Below, piece after piece: positions 17,411 to 25,532 of a stretch of 64,000 nucleotides of DNA. The DNA is taken from contig NZ_QBKU01000011.1 of NCBI RefSeq assembly GCF_003054325.1, positions 62,001 to 126,000 on the forward strand, given 5' to 3'. The notes beneath the pieces are model-generated. The model was not told where the DNA came from, did not search any database, and was given only the letters and a program-made list of their open reading frames with translations. The stretch comes from Sulfitobacter mediterraneus. Lineage in GTDB: Bacteria > Pseudomonadota > Alphaproteobacteria > Rhodobacterales > Rhodobacteraceae. Both the position numbers and the translations under genes were made by a program. Positions within the stretch are counted from its first letter, which is position 1; every line of letters begins with the position of its first letter.

Positions 17411-17833
17411 ATGACCCAGACTGTGATCGCCGAAGCCGATATGCAAACCTATGCCACCGACGCCGAGGGCGGACGTGCGCGCGGCGCGGCGATGCTGCGC
17501 GGTTGGCGGCGCAAATGCCCCAATTGCGGGTCAGGACCACTGCTCAAGAGCTATCTAAAGGTCAACGACAATTGCACCGTCTGTCATCAGGAATTTCACC
17601 ATCACCGCGCCGATGACGGCCCGGCCTATCTGACGATTTTGATCGTCGGGCATCTGATGGCGCCGCTGCTGCATATCGTGTTTGTGCAATGGCGTCCCGA
17701 GCCGCTGACGCTGTTCACGATTTTTGCGGTTGGATGTGTCGGCCTGTCGCTTTACCTTCTGCCCAGACTGAAGGGGGCCATGATCGGCTTTCAATGGGCC
17801 AAAGAGATGGGCGGCTTCGGAAGCGGCACCTGA
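17411..17833 (+). CDS. DUF983 family membrane protein
   Basis: A 140-residue protein of the DUF983 family, common in alphaproteobacteria and with no established function. After an N-terminal lead, two Cys pairs form a zinc-ribbon-like element (KCPNCGSGPL and CTVCHQEF). HRADDGPAYLTILIVGHLMAPL and LTLFTIFAVGCVGLSLYLLP are two membrane segments. The C-terminus GAMIGFQWAKEMGGFG is the family signature. ATG 17411 follows AAAGGATGCTGAC. It lies upstream of the Nudix gene by 38 bases, probably in one transcript, and divergent from the EF-hand gene across a 198-base gap. Confidence 0.9.
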   Translation: MTQTVIAEADMQTYATDAEGGRARGAAMLRGWRRKCPNCGSGPLLKSYLKVNDNCTVCHQEFHHHRADDGPAYLTILIVGHLMAPLLHIVFVQWRPEPLTLFTIFAVGCVGLSLYLLPRLKGAMIGFQWAKEMGGFGSGT

Positions 17834-17871
17834 TCTGTCCCTTCGGTCCGAGGCAGGACGGGGAACCATAG

Positions 17872-18567
17872 ATGACCATCGACAAGAGCCAGATCCGCAA
17901 TGCGGCCACCGTGATCGTGTTGCGCGATCGCCATGACGATCCCAAGATCCTGATGGGACAACGCGGCGCCAAAGCGGCGTTCATGCCCAACAAATTCGTG
18001 TTTCCGGGCGGCGCGGTTGACGCAGAAGATGCCCAGATCCCGCTCGCCGCCCCCCTGCCCGACACCTGCGCTGCGCGTCTGCGCGAAGATGCAGATCCGG
18101 CGCTGGCTCATGCGGTTGCCGTAGCCGCGGTGCGCGAGCTGTGGGAAGAAACCGGCCTGATCCTTGGCCGCCCCGGTACATGGGACATCGAGCCGCCCGC
18201 CGATTGGGCCAGCTTTGCCGCCACCGGGCATTTGCCACATGCAGCGCCCTTGCAGTTCGTGTTTCGCGCCCTGACCCCGCCGGGCCGTCCACGCCGATTT
18301 GATGCGCGGTTTTTCTTGGTGGACGCAGAAGACATTGCCAGTGATCTGGATGATTTTGACGCCGCCTGTGATGAGCTGTCGCATCTGCAATGGGTCGCGT
18401 TGAGCGAAGCCCGTTCCTTTGACATGCCGTTTATCACCGAGGTTGTGCTGGCCGAGGTTCAGGCCCGCGCCCGCGACCTTGCGCCCCCCGCATCGGTGCC
18501 GTTTTTCAAGAACAACGACGAAGAAAGCCTGTTTTTGCGCCTGCGCGGCCACCCGATGACGGATTGA
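17872..18567 (+). CDS. Nudix hydrolase (NUDT7/19-like architecture)
   Basis: A 231-residue hydrolase expected to cleave a nucleoside diphosphate linked to another moiety, possibly CoA derivatives. FVFPGGAVD is the strand before the Nudix helix. The catalytic half of the box is RELWEETGL at residues 88-96. The usual first Gly and Glu of the box (G-x5-E) are replaced (A74 and H80), and about 35 residues are inserted between FPGG and REL. This layout recalls NUDT7/NUDT19-type proteins rather than MutT. Later stretches (FDARFFLVDAEDI, WVALSEARSF) fit the family. The ACT protein gene follows 18 bases downstream. Confidence 0.85.
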   Translation: MTIDKSQIRNAATVIVLRDRHDDPKILMGQRGAKAAFMPNKFVFPGGAVDAEDAQIPLAAPLPDTCAARLREDADPALAHAVAVAAVRELWEETGLILGRPGTWDIEPPADWASFAATGHLPHAAPLQFVFRALTPPGRPRRFDARFFLVDAEDIASDLDDFDAACDELSHLQWVALSEARSFDMPFITEVVLAEVQARARDLAPPASVPFFKNNDEESLFLRLRGHPMTD

Positions 18568-18585
18568 TCCAAAAAGGAACGCCCA

Positions 18586-18990
18586 ATGCCAGAGATCGCC
18601 CATACCGCTTCCGATATGATCTCGGGCATGTCTCCCGAATTGCGGCCGGGCAGCTTTGTGTTTGCCAGTGTTGACGAACAGGTTGGCGCAGGTCTGATAG
18701 CGCAGGCCGTTTCGATGTTTCGCGAGGATGAGGGGCTGTCCCTGCTCTTGCCTGCCAAGGTCGCGGAAACGGCGGGCCTGCCCGTAGATCAACCTATGCG
18801 CTGCATCACTTTGAACGTCTATTCATCGCTGGAAGGGGTTGGCCTGACGGCGGCGGTGGCCACTGCCTTGGCCGAAAATGGCATCGCCTGCAATATGGTC
18901 GCCGCGTTCCATCATGATCATGCTTTTGTTCCCGATGCGCTCAGCGAGAAAGCCATGCAGGTGTTGAAGGAACTGCAGGCGTCCGGCTGA
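18586..18990 (+). CDS. ACT-domain protein
   Basis: A 134-residue protein of the small family with two tandem ACT-like folds. It reads MSPELRPGSFVFASVDEQ, then MRCITLNVYSSLEGVGLTAAVATALAENGIACNMVAAFHHDHAFVP. The latter is the ligand-binding ACT segment, often annotated as aspartate-kinase-like regulatory domain. It has no catalytic domain, so it probably acts as an amino-acid-binding regulator, but the ligand is unknown. An AAAAAGGAACGCCC ribosome binding site precedes the ATG. It follows the Nudix gene by 18 bases and is convergent with the EamA transporter gene, nine bases away. Confidence 0.85.
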   Translation: MPEIAHTASDMISGMSPELRPGSFVFASVDEQVGAGLIAQAVSMFREDEGLSLLLPAKVAETAGLPVDQPMRCITLNVYSSLEGVGLTAAVATALAENGIACNMVAAFHHDHAFVPDALSEKAMQVLKELQASG

Positions 18991-18999
18991 CACTTCGGT

Positions 19000-19917
19000 T
19001 TAGATCACCAAAACCAGCATCAAGATAGATGCCATCAGGATCGCCATGCCTGCCCATTCGCGTGGGGTGATTTTCTCTTGGAAAAACAAAGTAGAGGCCG
19101 CGACGGACAGGATCAGTTCCGCCTGTCCCACCGCTTTGACATAGGCCGCGTTTTGCAAGGTAAAGGCGATGAACCAGCACAGTGAGCCGCCCATAGAGGT
19201 CAACCCGATCCAGATCGCGACCTTACGCGCCGACCAAACTGCTGTGATCTCTCCGGGTTCGCGCAGGCGCAGCCAGATCACCATGATCAGCGTTTGCATT
19301 GTCACCACCGCCGCCAATGTCACCGCCGCTCGCAGGATCGGATCGGCCTCAACCACGGTCAAGGACGCGCCCCGATAACTGACCGCAGAAATCGAAAACA
19401 GAATGCCCGAGGCCAGTCCAAGCCCCGCTGCACGGTTGCGCAGATCGCCCAGCTGCCAGCCCTTGGCCTCTGGTCCGCCAGACAGCAACAGCAGCCCAAC
19501 AATGCCCAGTGCGATCGCGGCAAAACCAAGGGTCGAAACCCCCTCGCCCAGCAGGATCCATCCCATCAGAACCGTCTGAATGACTTCGGTTTTCTTAAAG
19601 GTGATGCCCACGGCAAAGTTGCGCTGTTTGAACAGCATCACCACACAGACGGTTGCCAGAATCTGCGCAGTGGCCCCCGCCAGACCGTAAATCCAGAAGC
19701 CCGCACCGATCTGCGGCATCGGCTTGCCAGAGATCAACAAATAGGCTGCCAGCAGCGCCAGAATGAAGGGGATCGAATAAAGAAACCGCGAAAAGGTTGC
19801 GCCGCCCGCAGATAATGTCGCCGTCGCCAGATGCTTTTGCAGCATGAACCGCACAGTTTGAAAGGCGGCCGCAGCCAATGAAACGATGATCCAGAGATCA
19901 GGAAACGGGATGTTCAT
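19000..19917 (-). CDS. EamA/DMT-superfamily transporter
   Basis: A 305-residue integral membrane protein with about ten hydrophobic helices arranged as two EamA repeats, the layout of drug/metabolite transporters that export amino acids or small metabolites. The first repeat starts FPDLWIIVSLAAAAFQTVRFML. The region IGLTSMGGSLCWFIAFTLQNAAYVKAVGQAELILSVAASTLFFQEKITPREWAGM is the conserved end of the second repeat. Substrate is unknown. It starts 14 bases beyond the 3' end of the desaturase gene on the same strand, so the two may be co-transcribed. Confidence 0.88.
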   Translation of the reverse strand: MNIPFPDLWIIVSLAAAAFQTVRFMLQKHLATATLSAGGATFSRFLYSIPFILALLAAYLLISGKPMPQIGAGFWIYGLAGATAQILATVCVVMLFKQRNFAVGITFKKTEVIQTVLMGWILLGEGVSTLGFAAIALGIVGLLLLSGGPEAKGWQLGDLRNRAAGLGLASGILFSISAVSYRGASLTVVEADPILRAAVTLAAVVTMQTLIMVIWLRLREPGEITAVWSARKVAIWIGLTSMGGSLCWFIAFTLQNAAYVKAVGQAELILSVAASTLFFQEKITPREWAGMAILMASILMLVLVI

Positions 19918-19931
19918 CCCTTCCTATAGGC

Positions 19932-20891
19932 TCATTCGGCCTTCGGCTTCCAGAGCGGATGCGCCACCGGATCTTTGCTGCGCAGCAGGAACTTGCGGAA
20001 AATCTCGCCGTAGGAGGCGAAAACATAGCCATGATTGCGGCGCAAAAACCGTTCCTTCTGTGCGCGGTACAGACCCGGCAGGCGATACCATGCAACAGTG
20101 GGGTGCATGTGATGCACCACATGCAAGTTATTGTTCAAAAACAACAATGCCAGCGGGCCACGATCCTCAATCACCACCGACCGGCCAGAGGCGCGTTCAT
20201 GGGCCTGATGTTCCAGAAAGGTGCGAATTTTCAGGATCGACAGCGCAGCATAGCAGGCCAGCAGATAGGCCCAGAGCGGCAGCGCCGAAAGGCTCACCAG
20301 CCAGAGCGTCAGAACGACACCGGGCAGATGCAAAATCCAATGCATCGCCACATCCAATTGACCGCGGCAGATCAGTTTGATGTCCGATTTGACAAAACAC
20401 AGGGTGCCAAACGCCGGACCAATCAGCATTCGCCCCAGCAAGGTGTTGTTGAAGTTCAAGATGTGCCGCTGCCAACCTGACATCTGTGCCCAGATCGCCG
20501 GATCAAGGTAGTTGGTTTCAGGATCATCGTAGGGATCGGTCAGCCGCGCATCATGGTGGTGCGCAAGGTGCAGCGCTTTGAACCGCAGATAAGGTACAAA
20601 CAGTCCCGGCTGAAACAGACCGAGAAAAGTGCAAGCCCAGTCAGCACGAAACGGATGCCCGTGCAGGATTTCATGGCTCAACGAGGAATGCTGCGCCAAT
20701 GCAGGGATCAGCAGGACCAAGGCCAGTGGCCACCATCCGGCAGGTAGCGCAAGCGCGACAATCCAGAGCGCCGCACAGATCGCCAAAAGGCATATCGTGG
20801 GCCATTCGAAAGACAGGTTTTGGGTATTGGGGACCGGGCCAACGTCGATCTGTTCAGGAAGAATTGTTGCCTGAACCTGTTCCGCCTGCAT
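19932..20891 (-). CDS. Fatty acid desaturase
   Basis: Membrane-bound di-iron desaturase (319 residues from ATG 20891) that introduces a double bond into acyl chains. The three His boxes are present: SHEILHGHP, HLAHHHD and LHVVHHMHP. Hydrophobic helices lie between them (WPTICLLAICAALWIVALAL, WILHLPGVVLTLWLVSL). Codons upstream in frame include ATG at 20906; I favour 20891 because CGGGG lies at ribosome-binding distance while 20906 has none, but both are possible. It is divergent from an XRE regulator, suggesting regulation by that protein. A carotenoid-hydroxylase-type role is less likely given the box spacing. Confidence 0.88.
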   Translation of the reverse strand: MQAEQVQATILPEQIDVGPVPNTQNLSFEWPTICLLAICAALWIVALALPAGWWPLALVLLIPALAQHSSLSHEILHGHPFRADWACTFLGLFQPGLFVPYLRFKALHLAHHHDARLTDPYDDPETNYLDPAIWAQMSGWQRHILNFNNTLLGRMLIGPAFGTLCFVKSDIKLICRGQLDVAMHWILHLPGVVLTLWLVSLSALPLWAYLLACYAALSILKIRTFLEHQAHERASGRSVVIEDRGPLALLFLNNNLHVVHHMHPTVAWYRLPGLYRAQKERFLRRNHGYVFASYGEIFRKFLLRSKDPVAHPLWKPKAE

Positions 20892-21003
20892 AAAACCCCG
20901 TTTCATATTTGAATTGTAACGGTTTCGTGATGACTCAAACTCTTTGCGCTGCCCATTCAGATAATGATTAACAAAGCGGACATATCGTGACAAAAGTAAA
21001 CAT
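20892..21003. promoter_or_regulatory. Divergent control region between desaturase and XRE regulator
   Basis: A short A/T-rich region with several repeated hexamers: ACATAT at 20980 and 21000, ATGATTA at 20964 and 21004, TCGTGA at 20925 and 20985. A TTCA-TATT-TGAA dyad (20902-20913) overlaps the alternative desaturase start. Spacings are multiples of 20 bases. These may be operator half-sites for the adjacent XRE protein. No Shine-Dalgarno sequence precedes the XRE ATG, so its mRNA may be leaderless. Assignment is inference. Confidence 0.35.
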
Positions 21004-21864
21004 ATGATTAAAAATGACAGCAAACTTGACCGCGCCGCCCAGTTTCGCACCCGCCTGACGCAGGCAATCAAGGATGCAAACATCTCACAAAGTGCGCTTG
21101 CGCGGGCCATCGGCACCGATCGATCCACCCTGTCTCAAGCCTTGACCGATAGCGGTGCAAGGATGCCGGGGGCGCATGTGGTCGCCGCCTGTGCGCAGGT
21201 TCTGGGGGTGTCGTCCGATTGGCTTTTGGGGCTGTCTGACCGGCCCGAAACCGCGGCGGATCTGGTGTCAAACAGCTTTGAAGTGTCCCAAGCGCCCCGC
21301 GCCTTGGTGGACGAGCAGATCTTCAGCTGGCATCAGGAGGCAGCGGGTTACAAAATCCGCCATGTACCCGCGACGTTGCCGGATATGCTCAAGACCCAGG
21401 ACATGCTGGAGTGGGAATACGGGCCGCATCTGGGCCGGACCACACAGCAGGCGATCAACGCCTCGCGCGACCGGTTGGATTGGATGCGCGGTGCAGGCTC
21501 GGAATACGAGATCGCGATGCCCCTGTCCGAGATCGAGTGTTTTGTGCGCGGCGTTGGTTATTATGCCGGATTGCCCGCCCTCTTACGGCTGGCCCAAACC
21601 GATCAGTTGATCGCGCTGTCGCGGCAATTGTACCCCCGTCTGCGCATCTATCAATTTGACGCCCGCCAGATGTACAGCGCCCCTGTCACGGTGTTTGGGC
21701 CGCTTTTGGCGGTGTTTTATACGGGCGGCCACTACATGGCCTTTCGCGACCGCCAACGGATCGACACCATGAGTGCGGATTTTGACAATCTTGTCCGTGA
21801 AGCCAGCACCACCGCCCGCGAATTCCCCGATTTCCTGACCGAGATGCGGGCGCTGATCCGTTAA
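21004..21864 (+). CDS. XRE-family transcriptional regulator with C-terminal sensory domain
   Basis: A 286-residue regulator. Residues about 13-70 form a Cro/CI-type helix-turn-helix (FRTRLTQAIKDANISQSALARAIGTDRSTLSQAL, then VVAACAQVLGVSSDWLLGLSD). The remaining 200 residues contain WEYGPHLGRTTQQAINASRDRLDWM and IYQFDARQMYSAPVTVFG, a domain I do not recognise that probably binds a ligand. No ribosome binding site is visible before ATG 21004. It is divergent from the fatty-acid desaturase gene, so regulation of membrane lipid unsaturation is a reasonable guess. Its 3' end overlaps the convergent SDR gene by four bases. Confidence 0.87.
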   Translation: MIKNDSKLDRAAQFRTRLTQAIKDANISQSALARAIGTDRSTLSQALTDSGARMPGAHVVAACAQVLGVSSDWLLGLSDRPETAADLVSNSFEVSQAPRALVDEQIFSWHQEAAGYKIRHVPATLPDMLKTQDMLEWEYGPHLGRTTQQAINASRDRLDWMRGAGSEYEIAMPLSEIECFVRGVGYYAGLPALLRLAQTDQLIALSRQLYPRLRIYQFDARQMYSAPVTVFGPLLAVFYTGGHYMAFRDRQRIDTMSADFDNLVREASTTAREFPDFLTEMRALIR

Positions 21865-22607
21865 AGTTTCGGGTCGGGATTTTCCGTGTGGCCATCCACC
21901 GCGATCACCTGCCCTGACACCATCCGCGCCTGATCGGACCCAAGAAACACCGCCATGTCGGCGATATCCTGCGCCGTCACAAAGCTGCGCATCGACGTGC
22001 CAGCGGCGTAGCCCTCATAGACCTGATCACGGGTCATGCCCTTGGTATCCGCTTCGCGCTCCAACACCCCTTCCATGCGCGGCCCTTCGACGGCACCGGG
22101 ACAAATTGCATTGGCCCGAATGCCAAAGGGGCCCAGCTCCATCGCGAGGGTTTTCATCAGGCCAATCACCGCCCATTTGGCCGCCGCATAGGGCGCACGG
22201 TTGGGGTATCCGTAGATCCCCGCCGTTGAAGATGTGAGGATCATCGCGCCGGATTGTGCCCGTTTCATCAAGGGCGCCGCGTGTTTGGCGGCCAGAAAAG
22301 CCCCTTCCAGATTGACACTGACACAGGCCTGCCAGTCGGCCAAAGCCACATCCTCAACCAATGCTGTCGGTCCGGCAATTCCGGCATTGGCGCACAGCAC
22401 ATCGAGATGATCCATCTGGTCAAACACATCCCGCACGGCCGTTTCATCTGCAGCATTGGCGTGGTGGCAACGCCAGTGATCGGGGCATTGATCCAAGGCG
22501 CCCGCATCAACATCCGTCACCCAAACCTCAAACCCCGCGGCGTCAAACCCATCGGCCATGGCGCGGCCAATACCAGCTGCCCCCGCAGTGATCAGCGCCC
22601 GCTTCAC
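21861..22607 (-). CDS. Short-chain dehydrogenase/reductase in the carnitine operon
   Basis: A 248-residue NAD(P)-dependent SDR. The cofactor motif is ITAGAAGIGRAM at the N-terminus, with NAG in LCANAGIAGP, catalytic Ser in ILTSSTAGIYG and YAAAK as the Tyr/Lys pair. The C-terminus SGQVIAVDGHTE is typical of classical SDRs. An acidic residue in WVTDVD suggests NAD preference. It is the last gene of the carnitine operon, with its start overlapping the upstream gene by four bases. Oxidation of D-carnitine or another hydroxy-quaternary amine is possible; the substrate is not determined by sequence. Confidence 0.88.
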   Translation of the reverse strand: MKRALITAGAAGIGRAMADGFDAAGFEVWVTDVDAGALDQCPDHWRCHHANAADETAVRDVFDQMDHLDVLCANAGIAGPTALVEDVALADWQACVSVNLEGAFLAAKHAAPLMKRAQSGAMILTSSTAGIYGYPNRAPYAAAKWAVIGLMKTLAMELGPFGIRANAICPGAVEGPRMEGVLEREADTKGMTRDQVYEGYAAGTSMRSFVTAQDIADMAVFLGSDQARMVSGQVIAVDGHTENPDPKL

Positions 22608-24076
22608 CGTGGGGCTCCGATCGCACGGCCCAGACCATCCGGCGCCGGCAGCTGTGCATGCCCTTGGGCAAAGCGCACAAGATTGGCCTCGATCTGCGGC
22701 GATGGCGGTGACGGTTTGCGGGTCTCCAGATCCACATGCAGCAGGAAATGTTCCCCGGTCGCCAACAACCGATCCCCTTCGCGCATTTCATGGAACAGGT
22801 GCATCTTTTTCCCCTCGCCCAAAACCACATGGGTGGTGATCGTGATCACCGCCCCGGCATGGACCTCATCGAGATGGCGAATATGGGTTTCGGCCGTGAA
22901 ATAGCTGCCTCCCGAAGAGATATAGGCCGCATCACAGCCAATGAGTTCCATGAACCGGTCCGTGGCATCGGCAAAGGCATGCAGATAGCGCGATTCCGTC
23001 ATGTGACCGTTGTAATCGGTCCAATCCAGCGGCACCGTGCGCCGCGCCGTTGGCACAGGTTGGTCCGCAGGCAGATCAGCAGCACTTGCCCCCATCTCGG
23101 AGCCTTGGCGCATCAGAACTTCCTGTTGGTTGAGCAGCGCCCCTGCCCCCCAATCTTGCGCCTTGAGACCGCGCATCATGGTCACCAGATTGTTGTCGCG
23201 CACCCGCTCCAGCTCGCGGATCGACAGATGCCCGGATTGGGCATCCGACTGCCCTGCAATCAGATCAACCAGTTCGTCGGTGAACTCAGGCACATCCATC
23301 AGCTTGGTCCATGGCCAACTGAGGCACGGACCAAACTGCGCCATGAAATGTTTCATGCCCGCTTCGCCGCCCGCGACGCGGTAGGTTTCAAACAGGCCCA
23401 TCTGCGCCCAACGGATGCCAAAACCATAGCGGATCGCATTGTCGATCTCTTCGGTGGTGGCGATGCCGTCTTTGACCAGCCACAGCGCCTCGCGCCAGAC
23501 CGCCTCAAGAAACCTGTCCGCGACATGGGCGTCGATCTCTTTTTTGAGGTGCAGCGCATACATGCCGATGCCGGACAGCAGAGTCTTGGCCTGCTCAATC
23601 AAAGCCGGATCGCCCGCATCCCCCGGTACCAGTTCCACCAGCGGCAGCAGGTACACCGGGTTAAACGGATGGGCGACCATGATCTGACCGGGGCGGGCCG
23701 CGCCCTGTTGCAACTGCGACGGCTTGAAGCCCGATGTGGACGATCCGATCACCGCATCCGCCGCGCAATGGGCCTGCACCTCGGCAAAGGTTTTGTGTTT
23801 TATTTCAAGGCGCTCCGGTACGCTTTCTTGAATCCAATCCGCGCCGGTCACGGCATCGGCAATTGAGGCGCAAAACCGGACTTCACCCTCATCTGGCAAA
23901 GCCACATCCGTCAATCCGGGCAAGGACCGGCGGGCGTTGGCCATAACCTCACCGATCTTGCGTTCGGCTTCTGGATCGGGGTCAAACACCTGCACGGTCC
24001 AGCCGTTCAAGGCAAACCGCGCGGCCCAGCCGCCGCCAATCACGCCGCCGCCGATAATTGCTGCTGTCTTGGTCAT
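22604..24076 (-). CDS. Carnitine 3-dehydrogenase fused to betainyl-CoA thioesterase
   Basis: A 490-residue fusion. Residues 1 to about 320 are a 3-hydroxyacyl-CoA-dehydrogenase-like L-carnitine dehydrogenase. It has the Rossmann motif AAIIGGGVIGGGWAARFALNGW, the acidic VFDPD strand end, VIGSSTSGFKPSQLQ and MVAHPFNPVYLLPLVELV. From about residue 345 a hotdog thioesterase domain begins (VPLDWTDYNGHMTESRYLHAFADATDRFMELIG). In Pseudomonas the two activities are the separate proteins CdhA and CdhB; fused forms are known. Together with the BKACE enzyme they turn carnitine into glycine betaine. Four-base overlaps on both sides place it firmly in the operon. Confidence 0.92.
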   Translation of the reverse strand: MTKTAAIIGGGVIGGGWAARFALNGWTVQVFDPDPEAERKIGEVMANARRSLPGLTDVALPDEGEVRFCASIADAVTGADWIQESVPERLEIKHKTFAEVQAHCAADAVIGSSTSGFKPSQLQQGAARPGQIMVAHPFNPVYLLPLVELVPGDAGDPALIEQAKTLLSGIGMYALHLKKEIDAHVADRFLEAVWREALWLVKDGIATTEEIDNAIRYGFGIRWAQMGLFETYRVAGGEAGMKHFMAQFGPCLSWPWTKLMDVPEFTDELVDLIAGQSDAQSGHLSIRELERVRDNNLVTMMRGLKAQDWGAGALLNQQEVLMRQGSEMGASAADLPADQPVPTARRTVPLDWTDYNGHMTESRYLHAFADATDRFMELIGCDAAYISSGGSYFTAETHIRHLDEVHAGAVITITTHVVLGEGKKMHLFHEMREGDRLLATGEHFLLHVDLETRKPSPPSPQIEANLVRFAQGHAQLPAPDGLGRAIGAPR

Positions 24077-24546
24077 TTGTTCACTTTCCGAAGTTGGCTG
24101 ATGTCCCAGCCGTTGAAATCCAATATCTGAGTTGCCGCTTTGATCCGGTCAGGCGAGGATGCCGCGCTGCGGTCAAGGATCGCGGCCCAGCGGCCATCGG
24201 CATCGCCAACTGCGGCTGTTCGGAACCCTTCGTCCACCCACATCACCACCACTGTTTGCTTTGGCGCATCGGACCGCAAAATGCCGGGGGCTGTGACGGT
24301 GAACAGTGTTTGATCCGCCCCGGTCTGCCGCAGTATTTTCCCGCTTGCACCAAGGTCATAGCGTACCTGCGCCGCACAATTCCCAAGGCAGCGCAGCACA
24401 TGCCAATCCCCTGCAAAACGCGCCGCATCAAACCGGCTGGTGCCGCCAATGGGCGCGGTCGGATTGCGCAAGCCGATGCTGATCTCCGGCAAGGGCGCTG
24501 CTGCGCATCCGGCCAAGATCAGCACAAAAGCCAGCGCCCTTTTCAC
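24073..24546 (-). CDS. Lipocalin-like lipoprotein in the carnitine operon
   Basis: A 157-residue lipoprotein: signal peptide MKRALAFVLILAGCAAA with lipobox LAGC, so the mature N-terminal Cys13 or Cys14 would be lipidated. The mature part begins with FAGDWHVLRCLGNC, a lipocalin G-x-W type first strand. It ends AAILDRSAASSPDRIKAATQILDFNGWDISQLRKV, similar to the C-terminal end of Blc-type bacterial lipocalins. Two cysteines in the RCLGNC segment are unusual. It overlaps both neighbours by four bases, so it is translated with the catabolic enzymes. Binding of a hydrophobic or acyl-carnitine-like ligand is a guess. Confidence 0.75.
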   Translation of the reverse strand: MKRALAFVLILAGCAAAPLPEISIGLRNPTAPIGGTSRFDAARFAGDWHVLRCLGNCAAQVRYDLGASGKILRQTGADQTLFTVTAPGILRSDAPKQTVVVMWVDEGFRTAAVGDADGRWAAILDRSAASSPDRIKAATQILDFNGWDISQLRKVNK

Positions 24547-25451
24547 TTGGGTGCCCGTTTGGTCAGGCCCAGTTTTTCGCGCACTTCTGCCGGGCCAATG
24601 ACCCGCGCGCCCATGTTTTCGATGATGGTTTGCGCGCGTTCCACCAGTTGATAATTCTCGGCCAAAACACCTTTTTCCAGCCAGAGATTGTCCTCAAGGC
24701 CCACCCGCACATTGCCGCCCGCAAGCACCGCCGCCGCGACATAGGCCATCTGATTGCGCCCCAGACCAAAGGCAGAAAAGGTCCAGTCGTCTGGCACGTT
24801 GTTGACCATCGCCATAAAGGTATTGAGATCATCCGGCGCGCCCCAAGGCACGCCCATGCACAGCTGTACCAAGGCCGGGCTGTCCAGCACGCCATCGGTA
24901 ACCAATTGTTTCGCATACCAAAGATGGCCAGTGTCAAAGGCCTCAATCTCGGGCTTTACGCCCAGATCGGTCATCATCCGGCCCATGGCCGTCAACATGC
25001 CGGGCGTGTTGGTCATCACATAATCGGCCTCGGCAAAGTTCATGGTGCCGCAATCCAGCGTGCAGATTTCCGGCAGACATTCCGCCACATGTGCGACGCG
25101 CTCTGTTGCGCCGATCATGTCCGTGCCTTCACGGGTCGGCAACGGGCTTTCGACATTGCCAAATACGATGTCCCCGCCCATGCCAGCGGTGAGATTGAGC
25201 ACAACATCGGTGTCGCTGTCGCGGATGCGCTCAGTCACTTCGCGATAAAGCGCCAGATCCCGGCTGGGGGCGCCCGTCTCGGGATCACGCACATGGCAAT
25301 GCACAATCGCCGCGCCTGCCTTTGCTGCCGCGATGGCGCTGTCGGCAATTTGTTTGGGGGATCGCGGCACATGCGGGCTGCGGTCTTGGGTGCCTCCCGA
25401 TCCGGTCACGGCACAGGTGATAAACACGTCTTTGTTCATATTGAGCGGCAT
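24543..25451 (-). CDS. BKACE enzyme: 3-dehydrocarnitine cleavage (CdhC-like)
   Basis: Beta-keto acid cleavage enzyme (302 residues) that condenses 3-dehydrocarnitine with acetyl-CoA and cleaves to acetoacetate and betainyl-CoA. Family signatures include VFITCAVTGSGGTQDRSPHVP and the zinc-binding AIVHCHVRDPETGAPSRD. LNLTAGMGG, CTLDCGTMNF and LAGGNVRVGLEDNLWL are also present. I place the start at ATG 25451, after GGGAGCCTGACA; the frame is open further upstream. It is the first gene of the operon, with lipocalin, dehydrogenase-thioesterase and SDR following. Specificity for dehydrocarnitine is inferred from the neighbours. Confidence 0.92.
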   Translation of the reverse strand: MPLNMNKDVFITCAVTGSGGTQDRSPHVPRSPKQIADSAIAAAKAGAAIVHCHVRDPETGAPSRDLALYREVTERIRDSDTDVVLNLTAGMGGDIVFGNVESPLPTREGTDMIGATERVAHVAECLPEICTLDCGTMNFAEADYVMTNTPGMLTAMGRMMTDLGVKPEIEAFDTGHLWYAKQLVTDGVLDSPALVQLCMGVPWGAPDDLNTFMAMVNNVPDDWTFSAFGLGRNQMAYVAAAVLAGGNVRVGLEDNLWLEKGVLAENYQLVERAQTIIENMGARVIGPAEVREKLGLTKRAPK

Positions 25452-25532
25452 TGTCAGGCTCCCTTGATCTGAATTCCCGTAAGTATGAGACAGGTTGATC
25501 TGGCTGGCTTTGCACAATACGAAGGTGAGTTA

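Noticed and set aside
17213..17446. N-terminal extension of the EF-hand protein
   Set aside because: The upstream codons have no signal peptide or conserved sequence and cross the promoter region and the opposite-strand DUF983 start. ATG 17212 gives a clean signal peptide behind AAGGAG.
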